64,000 nt of DNA from Microbacterium gallinarum (GTDB lineage Bacteria; Actinomycetota; Actinomycetes; Actinomycetales; Microbacteriaceae): NCBI RefSeq assembly GCF_014837165.1, contig NZ_JACSPM010000001.1, forward strand, positions 593,010 to 657,009, read 5' to 3'. Shown one piece after another: positions 24,687-32,883 of this stretch. A model generated the notes under the pieces. That model had not been told where the DNA came from. It saw only the letters and a list, made by a program, of their open reading frames with translations, and did no database searches. The translations under genes were made by a program, and so were the position numbers. Within the stretch, counting starts at the first letter, position 1. Each line of letters begins with the position of its first letter.

Positions 24687-25754
24687 TCAGCGGCGACCCT
24701 CGATGATGAGGTTGAACGGCGTCTCCGCGACGACTCGCACCCGCGAGAACCCTGCGTCATGGAGCACCTCGGCGAGACGGAGCCGCCCGGCCTGCGCGCC
24801 GAGGACGAGCTCTCCACCGTCGTACAGGGAGTGGGCGGTGCAGATCATGCTCGACGCCGCGTAGTACGTCTGCGCGACCACAGAGAGGTTGTCCTCGAGG
24901 CGGTCGGCCGCGTTCGGCTCGACCAGGAGCAGCGTGCCCTCGGGGGTGAGCGCCTCCGCCGCGTGCCGGAGGACGCCGACGGGGTTCCCCATGTCGTGCA
25001 GCGAGTCGAAGAAGCAGATCAGGCCGAACCCCCGCTGCTCGTACTCATCGGCGCGGACCTCGGAGAAGACGGCACGATCCTGCACGCCTGCGTCGCGGGC
25101 GTTGCGGCGCGCCTCCGACACGGACGCGGCATGGCTGTCGTATCCGTGGAATCGCGAGTTCGGGAACGCCTCGGCCATGAGCACGGTGGTGTGCCCGTGA
25201 CCGGCGCCTACATCGGCGACCGCAATGCCCCGATCGAGCGCGTCGACCACGCCCTCGAGCGCGGGCAGCCACTGCGACGTCAGGCTCGCACGGTAACCGT
25301 TGCGGTAGAACGCGGCGGTGCCGTGCGCCAGTCGGGGGTCGTGATCCCCCCACGCCACTCCTTCCCCGGTGCGAAAGGAGTGGAGCGCTTTCGCCTCGTC
25401 CGACCACATCGCCGCGGGTACGTTCCATGCGGGCGGCAGGTAGACCGCACTCGACTCGTCGGCCAGCACGAGCGCCTGCTCGGCGGTCAGCTCGAAGGTC
25501 GCGTTCTCGGCGTGGTATATCAGGTAGCCGCCAGCGGCCTGCGAGGCGAGCCAGTCGCGCACGTAACGCTCCGCACAGTCGGTACGGGCAGCGAGTTCGG
25601 CCGAGGTCAGGGGCCCGCTCTCCGCGAGCGCGCGGTACAGCCCGAGCCGTGATCCGAGGCTCACCATCACGCCCAGGTAGCCGGCTGCGAGGTCGTCGAC
25701 GGCTTTCATCACGAATGCCTGCAGGGCGGTTTCATCCACGGTTGTCGTTGTCAT
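24687..25754 (-). CDS. Class I SAM-dependent methyltransferase (winged-helix N-terminus)
   Basis: A 355-aa methyltransferase. The N-terminal 90 residues form a helix-rich, winged-helix-like dimerisation domain (LGLYRALAESGPLTSAELA, RYVRDWLASQAAGGYL) as in O-methyltransferases. The SAM-binding motif I is VADVGAGHGHTTVLMA at about 200-215, followed by FHGYDSHAASV. The C-terminus NLIIEGRR resembles proteins with the domain arrangement of the Rv2258c group. The start at 25754 has GGAAGGACC upstream. It is divergent from a GlxA-type AraC regulator that may control it. Confidence 0.87.
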   Translation of the reverse strand: MTTTTVDETALQAFVMKAVDDLAAGYLGVMVSLGSRLGLYRALAESGPLTSAELAARTDCAERYVRDWLASQAAGGYLIYHAENATFELTAEQALVLADESSAVYLPPAWNVPAAMWSDEAKALHSFRTGEGVAWGDHDPRLAHGTAAFYRNGYRASLTSQWLPALEGVVDALDRGIAVADVGAGHGHTTVLMAEAFPNSRFHGYDSHAASVSEARRNARDAGVQDRAVFSEVRADEYEQRGFGLICFFDSLHDMGNPVGVLRHAAEALTPEGTLLLVEPNAADRLEDNLSVVAQTYYAASSMICTAHSLYDGGELVLGAQAGRLRLAEVLHDAGFSRVRVVAETPFNLIIEGRR

Positions 25755-25882
25755 AGTTCGGTCCTTCCAGATCCGTTTCGATCGGTGTCCTTCCATGCTC
25801 GGGATGCCGCGTCCTCGTGTTCAGGGGCATCCGCACCCTGGTTCGGTCCATTCGTGCCACCATGTGGAGTCGAGGAGGATCG

Positions 25883-26899
25883 ATGGCCGCGGAGCGCACG
25901 CTGAGTGTGTCGGTCATCGCCCTGCCCGACACCGGGGTCGCCACGATGTTCGGCGTGCTGGACGTCCTGAACTCCTTCGCGCTCATGGGGATCGGCGGCA
26001 CCGACGCGCCGCCGCCGTTCCGCGCGACGATCGTGGGCGCCGAAGCCGGACCGCTCATGGGGGTGAGCGGTGTGCCGGTTCCCGTCGCCGAGCGCGTCGC
26101 CGATATCGACCACACGGACATTGTCATCGTGCCGTCGATCGTCCTCGGCCCTGGCGGCTGGAAGCGGGACCGGTACCCCGAACTCGTCGGCTGGGCCCGC
26201 CGCATGCACGCGCAGGGCGCTCTGCTGTGCTCGGCGTGCTCGGGCATCTTCCTGCTCGCTGAGACCGGGCTCTTCGACGGCCGTGATGTGACGGTGCACT
26301 ACGACTACGCCCCGCACCTGCAGTCCGCGCACCCCAAGGTGCGCATCCATCCCGAACGCGCTCTCATGGTGACCGGCGACCGCGACGAGCTCATCACCTC
26401 GGGCGCCTCGACGACGTGGCACGACCTGGTGCTGTATCTGACCGGGCGCTTCGCCGGGGCATCCGTCGCCCAGGAGGCCGCACGCGTGTTCGCCCTTCAA
26501 TGGCACCAGGACGGGCTCGCCCCGTACATGGTGTTCACCGGCAAGTCCGGTCACGGCGACGCCGTCGTCGCCGACGCGCAGGACTGGCTGACCACCCACT
26601 ATTCGGTCGCCACCCCCGTCGAGCAGATGGTGGTGCGGTCAGGCCTGGCCGAGCGCACGTTCAAGCGACGCTTCACCGAGGCGACCGGAGTCAGTCCGCT
26701 GGCCTACGCCCAGCGCATCCGCATCGAGGAGGCCAAGCGCCGCCTCGAACGCACGGAGGAGTCGGTCGAGGCCGTGGGCTGGCACGTCGGCTACGAGGAC
26801 GCCGCCTTCTTCCGAAGGCTCTTCAAACGAGTCACGGGGCTCACGCCCGCGGCGTACCGCAAGCGCTACCGCGTGCCCCTCATCACGACGCCGGCGTGA
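25883..26899 (+). CDS. GlxA-family AraC-type regulator with DJ-1/PfpI domain
   Basis: A 338-aa regulator. The N-terminal DJ-1/PfpI-like domain (1-190) has the nucleophile-elbow segment GALLCSACSGIFLLAE. The C-terminal double helix-turn-helix of AraC type (about 235-330) shows VEQMVVRSGLAERTFKRRF and EAVGWHVGYEDAAFFRRLFKR. GAGGAGG precedes the start at 25883. Members sense small metabolites (for instance choline or glycine betaine catabolism, arginine) but the ligand here is unknown. It is divergent from the methyltransferase gene and may regulate it. Confidence 0.92.
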   Translation: MAAERTLSVSVIALPDTGVATMFGVLDVLNSFALMGIGGTDAPPPFRATIVGAEAGPLMGVSGVPVPVAERVADIDHTDIVIVPSIVLGPGGWKRDRYPELVGWARRMHAQGALLCSACSGIFLLAETGLFDGRDVTVHYDYAPHLQSAHPKVRIHPERALMVTGDRDELITSGASTTWHDLVLYLTGRFAGASVAQEAARVFALQWHQDGLAPYMVFTGKSGHGDAVVADAQDWLTTHYSVATPVEQMVVRSGLAERTFKRRFTEATGVSPLAYAQRIRIEEAKRRLERTEESVEAVGWHVGYEDAAFFRRLFKRVTGLTPAAYRKRYRVPLITTPA

Positions 26900-26932
26900 T
26901 CAGGGAGCGCGAGAAGGCCGGAGCGCCGGCCG

Positions 26933-28390
26933 TCACGACCCCGACATGCCCTTGAGGCCGGGCGTCGCCGCGACGTCGACGGTCGCGGCATCCGCCCCGC
27001 TCTCGTCGTCGGTCTGCAGAGACGGCGGCGCCGTCGCGTACGCCTCGGACAGCTGGCGGTAGGGCTTCGACACGAACGCCAGGAGCACGACCACCAGCAG
27101 CACGGCGCTGGCGCCGACGAAGGCCAGCGCGATTCCTCTGGCCTCGCCGGGTCCGAGCAGCCAGCCCAGGGAGTCCTGCCCGGCCTGCGAGTCCATGAAC
27201 GGGATGAGCCAGAACTGCGCGAGGGGCCCGACGAGGAACGCGGAGATCGGCGCAGCGGCGGACTCGACGCTGGCGGCGAATCCGAACACGCGGCCCTGCT
27301 TCTCGAACGGCACGACGCGCTGCACGATCGTCTGCTCAGACGCCTCGGCGATCGGCATCAGGCACATGAAGACGAGGATGCCGAGGGCGTACAGCCACCA
27401 CACCTCGCGGATCGCGAAGGTCATGCCGAGGACCGCGATCCCGACGTTGACGAGCAGCATGGTGCGCACCGGGTTCTTGCCGAGGCCGAACTTGGCGACC
27501 AGCCCGCCTCCGATGATGAATCCGATGCTGGTGACGCCGAGGATCACGCCCCAGATCTCGACCGAGAAGAGCTCGAGTCCGTACGGGTCCATGAGGGCCA
27601 TGAAGACACCGCCGACCAGGTTGTTGAAGGTCGAGAACAAGATCAGGGCGAGAAGGCCGGGAACGACCAGGACGGCGGGGATCACGCCCCGGAAGCCGGC
27701 TCCGCGGGGTGCTGCGCCATCGACGTGCGCGACATCGCGCTCGGGGATCGGGACGAACAGGAGGTGGGTGAGCGCGATCGCCGTCGCCGCGATGGCGATG
27801 ACGACGGTCGGGCCCATGCCGAGAAGGCCGACCGACAGACCCGAGAACACGCTCGTCACCATGAACGCGATGCCCTGCACCGCGCCGACGAGACCATTCG
27901 CCCGATCCCGCCGGTCGGCCGGAACCAGGAGTGTCACCGTGGTCGACAGGGCGATGTTGCGGAGGTTCTCGACCACGCCGCCGATCAGGATGACGCCGGC
28001 GAACACCCAGAACCATGGTCCGCCCCAGTCGATGAGCACGTCTTCGGGGAAGGCCAGGTAGAGCGCGCCGGCGATCAGGTAGGTCGACAGCGTCACGACG
28101 CTCGAGAGCACCATGACCGCCTTCTTCTTCATGTGGTCGACGAGCACGCCGAATACGACGCCGAGCACCGCGACAAGCAGCATGTACGAGCCGCCGATGA
28201 TCGCGGTGGCCAGCACCGACCGCGTCTCGAGGTACGCCCAGAAGGTCAGCGCCCACCACAGATAGCTCGAGGTGACGTTGGCGACCGCCGTGTTCGCGAG
28301 CACCTGGTAGAAGGCCCGCATCGTGCGCGGTCCGGGGCGCACCTGGGCGGCGTCGTCGTTCTCCTGCGTCGCGGTGGAGGGCTGGCTCAT
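26933..28390 (-). CDS. MFS transporter, probable drug exporter
   Basis: A 485-aa major-facilitator protein with about 12 membrane segments, resembling the MFS_3/EntS and macrolide-efflux branch. The loop after segment 2 (VLVDHMKKKAVM) is a diverged version of the family motif. Polar tails lie at both ends; the C-terminal 45 residues are acidic and likely disordered. AAGGAAC precedes the start at 28390. It is divergent from a TetR gene with two adjoining palindromes in between, the standard arrangement for regulated efflux. The exported compound is unknown. Confidence 0.9.
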   Translation of the reverse strand: MSQPSTATQENDDAAQVRPGPRTMRAFYQVLANTAVANVTSSYLWWALTFWAYLETRSVLATAIIGGSYMLLVAVLGVVFGVLVDHMKKKAVMVLSSVVTLSTYLIAGALYLAFPEDVLIDWGGPWFWVFAGVILIGGVVENLRNIALSTTVTLLVPADRRDRANGLVGAVQGIAFMVTSVFSGLSVGLLGMGPTVVIAIAATAIALTHLLFVPIPERDVAHVDGAAPRGAGFRGVIPAVLVVPGLLALILFSTFNNLVGGVFMALMDPYGLELFSVEIWGVILGVTSIGFIIGGGLVAKFGLGKNPVRTMLLVNVGIAVLGMTFAIREVWWLYALGILVFMCLMPIAEASEQTIVQRVVPFEKQGRVFGFAASVESAAAPISAFLVGPLAQFWLIPFMDSQAGQDSLGWLLGPGEARGIALAFVGASAVLLVVVLLAFVSKPYRQLSEAYATAPPSLQTDDESGADAATVDVAATPGLKGMSGS

Positions 28391-28441
28391 CGGGTTCCTT
28401 CTGGCGTGTCGTGGGGGCGGCGCCGGTGGAGCGGTAGGCTC

Positions 28442-28483
28442 GATGTGGACACCGTATACATCGATGTTCACACCGTACACATC
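28442..28483. promoter_or_regulatory. Two abutting 21-bp palindromic operators (TetR/MFS)
   Basis: Two imperfect palindromes sit head to tail with no gap: 28442-28462 and 28463-28483. Each has arms GATGT..AC and GT..ACATC around a central ACC. They lie midway between the MFS start (28390) and the TetR start (28501), as expected for a repressor that shuts off both promoters. Confidence 0.75.
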
Positions 28484-28500
28484 AACGTGGGGGCGATGCA

Positions 28501-29166
28501 ATGGTCGTGCCGACGCGGGCCTATCATCACGGGGACCTCCGACGTGCACTCGTCGAGCAGGGCCTTCAGCTCGCGCGCACCGGCGGCCCGGCGGCGATCT
28601 CGCTGCGCGAGGCCACGCGCGGAGTCGGCGTCTCGCCGAACGCCGCGTACCGGCACTTCGTCGACCGCGACGACCTCGTGCGGGCCGTCGCCGCCGAGGC
28701 GCAGACCGCTCTCGCCCGCGCGATCCTCGAGCGCGTCGAGGCGACGCCCTCAGGGCTGTCCGCCGCGGAGGCATCCATCGAGCGCCTCCGGCGGGTGGGA
28801 CTGGCGTACATCGACTTCGCCCGCGCCGAGCGCGGCTGGTTCGAGCTGGCCTTCGCGACGCAGGACCCGCAGCCCGGCGAGGGCATCGTGACCCTCGACC
28901 ACGAAGTCGTCGCCCCGTTCCAGCTGCTCCTCGACACGCTCGACACGATGGTCGACACCGGCGCGCTCTCCCCTGAGCGCCGCCCCTACGCCGAGTGGGC
29001 GTGCTGGTCGGCCGTGCACGGCTTCGCCGACATCGCCGTCCACGGCCCGGTCCAATGGCAGTCCGCACCCGTCATCGATGCCCTCGCGGCGTCGGTCGTC
29101 GAAGCGGCGATCGTCGGGGTGCGAGGCACGACCGAGCCTGCGGGCACCGGACCCGCCGCGTCGTGA
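28501..29166 (+). CDS. TetR-family repressor of the adjacent MFS gene
   Basis: A 221-aa TetR regulator. The N-terminal helix-turn-helix (about 10-55) has HHGDLRRALVEQGLQL and ISLREATRGVGVSPNAAYRHF. The C-terminal ligand domain matches the TetR_C_33/WHG type (RGWFELAFATQD). GGGGGC is the only ribosome-binding-like element before the ATG at 28501. Twin operators directly upstream and the divergent MFS gene indicate it controls efflux and itself. Confidence 0.92.
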   Translation: MVVPTRAYHHGDLRRALVEQGLQLARTGGPAAISLREATRGVGVSPNAAYRHFVDRDDLVRAVAAEAQTALARAILERVEATPSGLSAAEASIERLRRVGLAYIDFARAERGWFELAFATQDPQPGEGIVTLDHEVVAPFQLLLDTLDTMVDTGALSPERRPYAEWACWSAVHGFADIAVHGPVQWQSAPVIDALAASVVEAAIVGVRGTTEPAGTGPAAS

Positions 29167-29240
29167 GCGGCCGCCGCATCCGCTCGCCCTTGCCTCCCGC
29201 CCTCCCGGGGGACGACACTCGGAGTGGACGAGGAGTGCGA

Positions 29241-30053
29241 ATGACAGGTGACCGCCCCGGCGCCGTGCGGCGAGCGCTGTGGTGGGCCGCCGACTACTTC
29301 TACGCCGCCCGGCGACAGCTGACGGTCGTGTCGCTGCCGTGGACCTTCGGCCGGCCACGGCCCGCGCCCGCCGCCTGGTCGCACGGTTCGACGGGCCTGC
29401 CGGAGGTCGTGCTGCTGCCCGGGGTGTACGAGCACTGGACGTTCCTGCGGCCGCTCGGCGACGCCCTCTCGGCCGCGGGGCACCGGATCGTCGTGGTGCA
29501 CGGACTGGGCATGAACCGCCGCAGCATCCCCGACACGTCCGAGCGCCTCGGGCGGCTGCTCGCGGAGCAGCCCGCACCGCCCAGCGGACGTGTGTTCGTC
29601 GCGCACAGCAAGGGCGGACTGATCGCCAAGCACCTGCTCGTCACCTCCGGCGCCGCAGGAGCCGCCGCCGTCGAGGCGACCACGGGCGGCGATCCCGCCG
29701 AGGCCGCGGCGAGCGCGACGCCCGAGACGGGCGGCCCGCCGATGGGGGTGCTGGGGCTGGTCGCGGTCGCCACGCCCTTCGGCGGCGCGCGCCGGGCCCG
29801 CCTGTTCGTCGATCCGAGCATCCGGGCATTCCTCCCGGGCGACGAGACCATCGTCATGCTCGGACGCGAGACGTCCATCAACGGGCGCATCGTGTCGGTG
29901 TTCGGACCCTACGACGCGCACATCCCCGAGGGCAGCGGGCTCGAGGGCGCCACCAACGTCGCGGTGCCCACGGCCGGCCATTTCCGCGTGCTCGGCTCGC
30001 CGAAGACGCACGCGGCCGTGCTCGAGGGCATCCGTCTGCTCGCCGCCGGGTGA
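29241..30053 (+). CDS. Alpha/beta-hydrolase-fold lipase-like protein
   Basis: A 270-aa alpha/beta hydrolase. The oxyanion-hole region reads LPGVYEHWTFLRPL, the nucleophile Ser lies in VFVAHSKGGLIAK, and His in VPTAGHFRVLGSP is a good candidate for the catalytic His. An Ala/Gly/Thr-rich insertion at about 135-165 may form a lid. There is no signal peptide. GAGGAG lies 5-6 nt before the ATG at 29241. Substrate and role are unknown; it may follow the TetR gene in the same transcript, with a 74-nt gap. Confidence 0.85.
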   Translation: MTGDRPGAVRRALWWAADYFYAARRQLTVVSLPWTFGRPRPAPAAWSHGSTGLPEVVLLPGVYEHWTFLRPLGDALSAAGHRIVVVHGLGMNRRSIPDTSERLGRLLAEQPAPPSGRVFVAHSKGGLIAKHLLVTSGAAGAAAVEATTGGDPAEAAASATPETGGPPMGVLGLVAVATPFGGARRARLFVDPSIRAFLPGDETIVMLGRETSINGRIVSVFGPYDAHIPEGSGLEGATNVAVPTAGHFRVLGSPKTHAAVLEGIRLLAAG

Positions 30054-30081
30054 GTGCGCCACGGTCGTCGCGGTCGACGGA

Positions 30082-30549
30082 TCAGCCGGATGCCGCGGCC
30101 GGCCGCCACACGAGCGTGTGGCCCGTCGCCTGGAACGCCTCGTTGCCGGCGAGCTTGCCCGTCGTCGTGGTCTCGAGCACGAAGCCCAGCGCCTCGTAGA
30201 ACGCCCGCGCGCTGTTGCCGTCGAGCACCTCGAGCTCGACCGGACCGGTCGCGCGGTCGAGCACGTGCTGCACGAGCGCGCGACCGATCCCCCGGCGATA
30301 GAGCGCCGGGTCGACGTAAGCCCACGTGATCTCGCCCGACGAGCCGGCGATGAAGCCGGCGACCCGGCCGTCGACCTCGGCGACCCACACCTCGTCGTCG
30401 AACAGCCCCTCGTTCTCGTAGGTCGCCTCGAGGTCGAGGTACGCATCGAGCAGTCCGGCACCACCGAGCTCGTCGAGGCGGGCCGCGTCGTGGATGCGGC
30501 AGATGTCGGCCCAGTCGCGCTCGTCGTAGGGACGGACGGTCACGGTCAT
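30082..30549 (-). CDS. GNAT-family N-acetyltransferase
   Basis: A 155-aa acetyltransferase of the GNAT fold. The acetyl-CoA-binding motif A is seen in WAYVDPALYRRGIGRALVQHVL, and motif B in NSARAFYEALGFVLE. By family it transfers acetyl from acetyl-CoA to an amine of a small molecule or protein. The start at 30549 has GGAGACTTCGC upstream, a weak site. It converges with the hydrolase gene. The gene upstream on the same strand is the HNH protein, 46 nt away. Confidence 0.9.
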   Translation of the reverse strand: MTVTVRPYDERDWADICRIHDAARLDELGGAGLLDAYLDLEATYENEGLFDDEVWVAEVDGRVAGFIAGSSGEITWAYVDPALYRRGIGRALVQHVLDRATGPVELEVLDGNSARAFYEALGFVLETTTTGKLAGNEAFQATGHTLVWRPAAASG

Positions 30550-30595
30550 GCGAAGTCTCCTGTCGATCGGGGGGCGAGCGAGTCGGCCGGGTGCG

Positions 30596-30937
30596 TCACG
30601 ACCGCCAGGCGCGCAGGATCTCGACGTGCCGCAGCAGGAACGCCCGCTCGTCCAGGCGCTTGCGGCGCAGCCAGCCGGTGACCTCGTCGTTGCTCTTGCT
30701 CGCGTTGCAGGATCGGCACGCGGGCACCACGTTCTCGAACGTGTAGCGCCCGCCCCGCGAGATGGGCAGCACGCAGTCGCGCTGGAAAGGTCCGATGGTC
30801 AGACCGCAGTACGCGCAGGCACCCCACGCCTCGACGATGGCCTCCCATTCGTCGACCGTCAGGTCGTTGTCGGCAGCCGCGACGCGGCGTGCGCGACGGC
30901 GCGACGCGCGTGCTCTACGGGACTGACTGACGGCCAC
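30596..30937 (-). CDS. HNH endonuclease-like protein with altered active site
   Basis: A 113-aa HNH-fold protein. Two zinc-type Cys pairs frame the motif (CAYCG and CRSCN), and RDCVLPISRGGRYTFENVVPAC occupies residues about 55-75. In active HNH nucleases the first residue pair reads Asp-His; here it is Asp-Cys, so the catalytic His is missing, while Asn and the second Cys pair remain. The GTG start at 30937 follows a TACGCT -10 box by 6 nt, which suggests a leaderless transcript. A very basic N-terminus may bind nucleic acid. Whether it cuts DNA is uncertain. Confidence 0.8.
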   Translation of the reverse strand: MAVSQSRRARASRRRARRVAAADNDLTVDEWEAIVEAWGACAYCGLTIGPFQRDCVLPISRGGRYTFENVVPACRSCNASKSNDEVTGWLRRKRLDERAFLLRHVEILRAWRS

Positions 30938-30972
30938 GCGACGAGCGTACCGAGGCTGCCGGACAGCGATGA

Positions 30973-31003
30973 GGAGGGATGCCGCGGGCCGCGGCATCCC
31001 TCC
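30973..31003. repeat. 31-bp perfect extragenic palindrome with GGATGCCGCG core
   Basis: A perfect palindrome of 15 bp per arm (30973-30987 with 30989-31003) around one central G lies between the divergent HNH and transglycosylase genes. Neither gene ends there, so a simple terminator role is unlikely. The arm contains the GGATGCCGC oligomer that recurs throughout the window. The rest of the gap up to 31187 shows no gene. Confidence 0.75.
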
Positions 31004-31187
31004 CTCCGATCTCCCTTCGGCAGCCTCGTGATCGGCCCTTTCCCGATCGGACGCTCTCATGGTCCGTCCAGGCTCCACTGCGGATTCGTCCAGAACGACG
31101 AGGCAGACTCGATGCTTTGCGTCCGACCCGAGGATGCCCAGCGCCGCGCTGCCGGCGCGCAACACCGAAGGATTCAGCGTTTCCCCC

Positions 31188-32111
31188 ATGCCTCAGAAGC
31201 ACTCCGTCGCGCCCGCGCGCGCACCCCGTTCCCGCCGTCGCACCTCGCTCCTCGTCTCGGCAGGACTCGTCGTCGGCATCGCCGGCGCGAGCGCCCTCGC
31301 CGCCACCACTCCCGCCTTCGCCGCCCAGACGGCCGCCGCCGCGCTCGCACCGGTGACCGCCGCCACGCCGGCCGTGCTCGCCGCAACCCCCGGCGCGACG
31401 ACCCTGCAGGAGGTCGGCGAGGACGCCCGCGACGCCGTGGGCGCGGCGCGCGCCGCCCTCGCCGACGCCGGCGCGCTCGGGGCGGACATCGCCGCCGCAC
31501 ACCTCGACCTCGGCGTGGCGGATACATCGGTCGACACCTCTCCCCTGCTCGGCGCCATGGACGAGCTCGACGACATCGACCTCATGCCGGTGCTCCTGCT
31601 GCCGGCGGTGACCGAGAAGCTCGTCGACGCCACCGACGACGTCGAGGCCCGCGTGGGCGACCTGCGCGACCGCCTCGACGCGGCGCTCGAGAAGAAGGCC
31701 GCCGAGGAGGCTGCCGCAGCAGCAGCCGCCGCTGCCGCCGAGGCGGAGCGCAAGGCGGCAGAGGCCGCCGCCGAGGCCGCCCGCATCGCGGCGGCCGCGA
31801 ACACCCCCGAGGGCGCCAAGGCGGCCGCACGCTCCATGGCGTCGTCGCAGTACGGCTGGGGCGCCGACCAGTTCTCGTGCCTCGAGTCGCTCTGGACCAA
31901 GGAGTCGGGCTGGAACTACCAGGCCTACAACGCCTCGAGCGGGGCCACCGGAATCCCCCAGTCGCTGCCGGGGAACAAGATGGCCAGCGCGGGCGCGGAC
32001 TGGCAGACCAACGCCACCACCCAGATCGCGTGGGGCCTGCAATATATCGCCGCTGCGTACGGCACGCCGTGCAGTGCGTGGGGCCACTCGCAGGCCACCG
32101 ACTGGTACTGA
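31188..32111 (+). CDS. Secreted lytic-transglycosylase-like protein with coiled coil
   Basis: A 307-aa exported protein. A Sec signal peptide (basic start, hydrophobic LLVSAGLVVGIAGASALAA, cleavage near AFA-AQ) is followed by an Ala-rich region. A coiled coil of Glu/Lys/Ala repeats lies at about 160-205. The C-terminal SLT-like domain (about 215-307) has the catalytic-type Glu in WTKESGWNYQAYN and the segment GATGIPQSLPGNKM. Such proteins cleave peptidoglycan during growth or resuscitation. GAAGGA lies too far upstream (about 20 nt) to be a normal site, so the exact start is uncertain. Confidence 0.87.
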   Translation: MPQKHSVAPARAPRSRRRTSLLVSAGLVVGIAGASALAATTPAFAAQTAAAALAPVTAATPAVLAATPGATTLQEVGEDARDAVGAARAALADAGALGADIAAAHLDLGVADTSVDTSPLLGAMDELDDIDLMPVLLLPAVTEKLVDATDDVEARVGDLRDRLDAALEKKAAEEAAAAAAAAAAEAERKAAEAAAEAARIAAAANTPEGAKAAARSMASSQYGWGADQFSCLESLWTKESGWNYQAYNASSGATGIPQSLPGNKMASAGADWQTNATTQIAWGLQYIAAAYGTPCSAWGHSQATDWY

Positions 32112-32154
32112 GCCGCACGCGGGGCTGAGCCCGCAGGGCACCGGGATGCGCGCG

Positions 32155-32883
32155 TCAGGCGTTGCGGGCGCCGGCCGGGTGCGCGTCGCCGGCGGCGCCA
32201 CCCGGCTGCTCGCGCCGTGTGCCGCGGGCGAGGGCGGACTGGGCGCGCCGCCGGTCGCGCATGCCCACGACGATCGTCACGATCCCGTAGACGAACAGCC
32301 CCGCGACCACGATGGGCAGCGCCCACGCCCGCGCCTCACCGGTGACGACGCTGTTGATCCAGCCGATGTACGGCACCGAGTACCAGAGCTTGCCGACGAT
32401 CTGCACGCCCCGGACCGGGTCGGCGTCGTCGGCGTCGTTCGCATCGCCGCGGGTGATGAGCAACGGCTCGCCGTCGGCCGCCGCGCCGATCCCCACGACG
32501 CGGTGCGTGACGACCTCGGGCTTGCCGGACTCGAGCTGGTAGGTGATGACGTCGCCGAGGGCGATCTCGCTGATGTCGGCGGGCTTCACCACGACGAGCG
32601 TCCCCGGCGAGTACTGCGGCACCATCGACCCGGTGAGCACGGTGTAGGGCTTGGAGCCGCTCACGAGCGGCACGATCACGACGACGACCGCGAGCAGCGC
32701 GACAAGGGCGAGCACGGCCCAGGACAGCGCGGTCAGCAGCATCCGCGGCACCGAGACGCGCTCCTCGGCGGAGGGACGATTGCCGGAGCGGGATGCCGCG
32801 GCCGCGGCATCCGTCACCGAATCGGTCAGCTCATCCGAAGGACCGCTGACGGCGTCGAGGGTGGTCATCGAGAGAGTGTTCAT
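32155..32883 (-). CDS. sipW: SipW-type signal peptidase I
   Basis: A 242-aa membrane-bound signal peptidase of the SipW/ER (S26B) type. One membrane segment (about 50-72) is followed by the catalytic Ser86 in LTGSMVPQYSPGTLV. The base is His127 in VVTHRVVGI instead of the Lys of ordinary bacterial enzymes. RGDANDADD follows, and a second membrane segment lies at about 188-207. The start at 32883 overlaps the preceding stop (ATGA). It is the last gene of a four-gene operon whose other three products carry N-termini of the kind SipW enzymes process, so it should mature those surface proteins. Confidence 0.93.
   Translation of the reverse strand: MNTLSMTTLDAVSGPSDELTDSVTDAAAAASRSGNRPSAEERVSVPRMLLTALSWAVLALVALLAVVVVIVPLVSGSKPYTVLTGSMVPQYSPGTLVVVKPADISEIALGDVITYQLESGKPEVVTHRVVGIGAAADGEPLLITRGDANDADDADPVRGVQIVGKLWYSVPYIGWINSVVTGEARAWALPIVVAGLFVYGIVTIVVGMRDRRRAQSALARGTRREQPGGAAGDAHPAGARNA

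Noticed and set aside
30960..31187. Possible c-di-AMP (ydaO-type) riboswitch before the lytic transglycosylase
   Set aside because: Such riboswitches often precede cell-wall hydrolase genes in actinobacteria, but the GGGGGACC and GGGTGAATC core elements are not found here on the plus strand. Isolated GAATCC strings on the minus strand are not enough.
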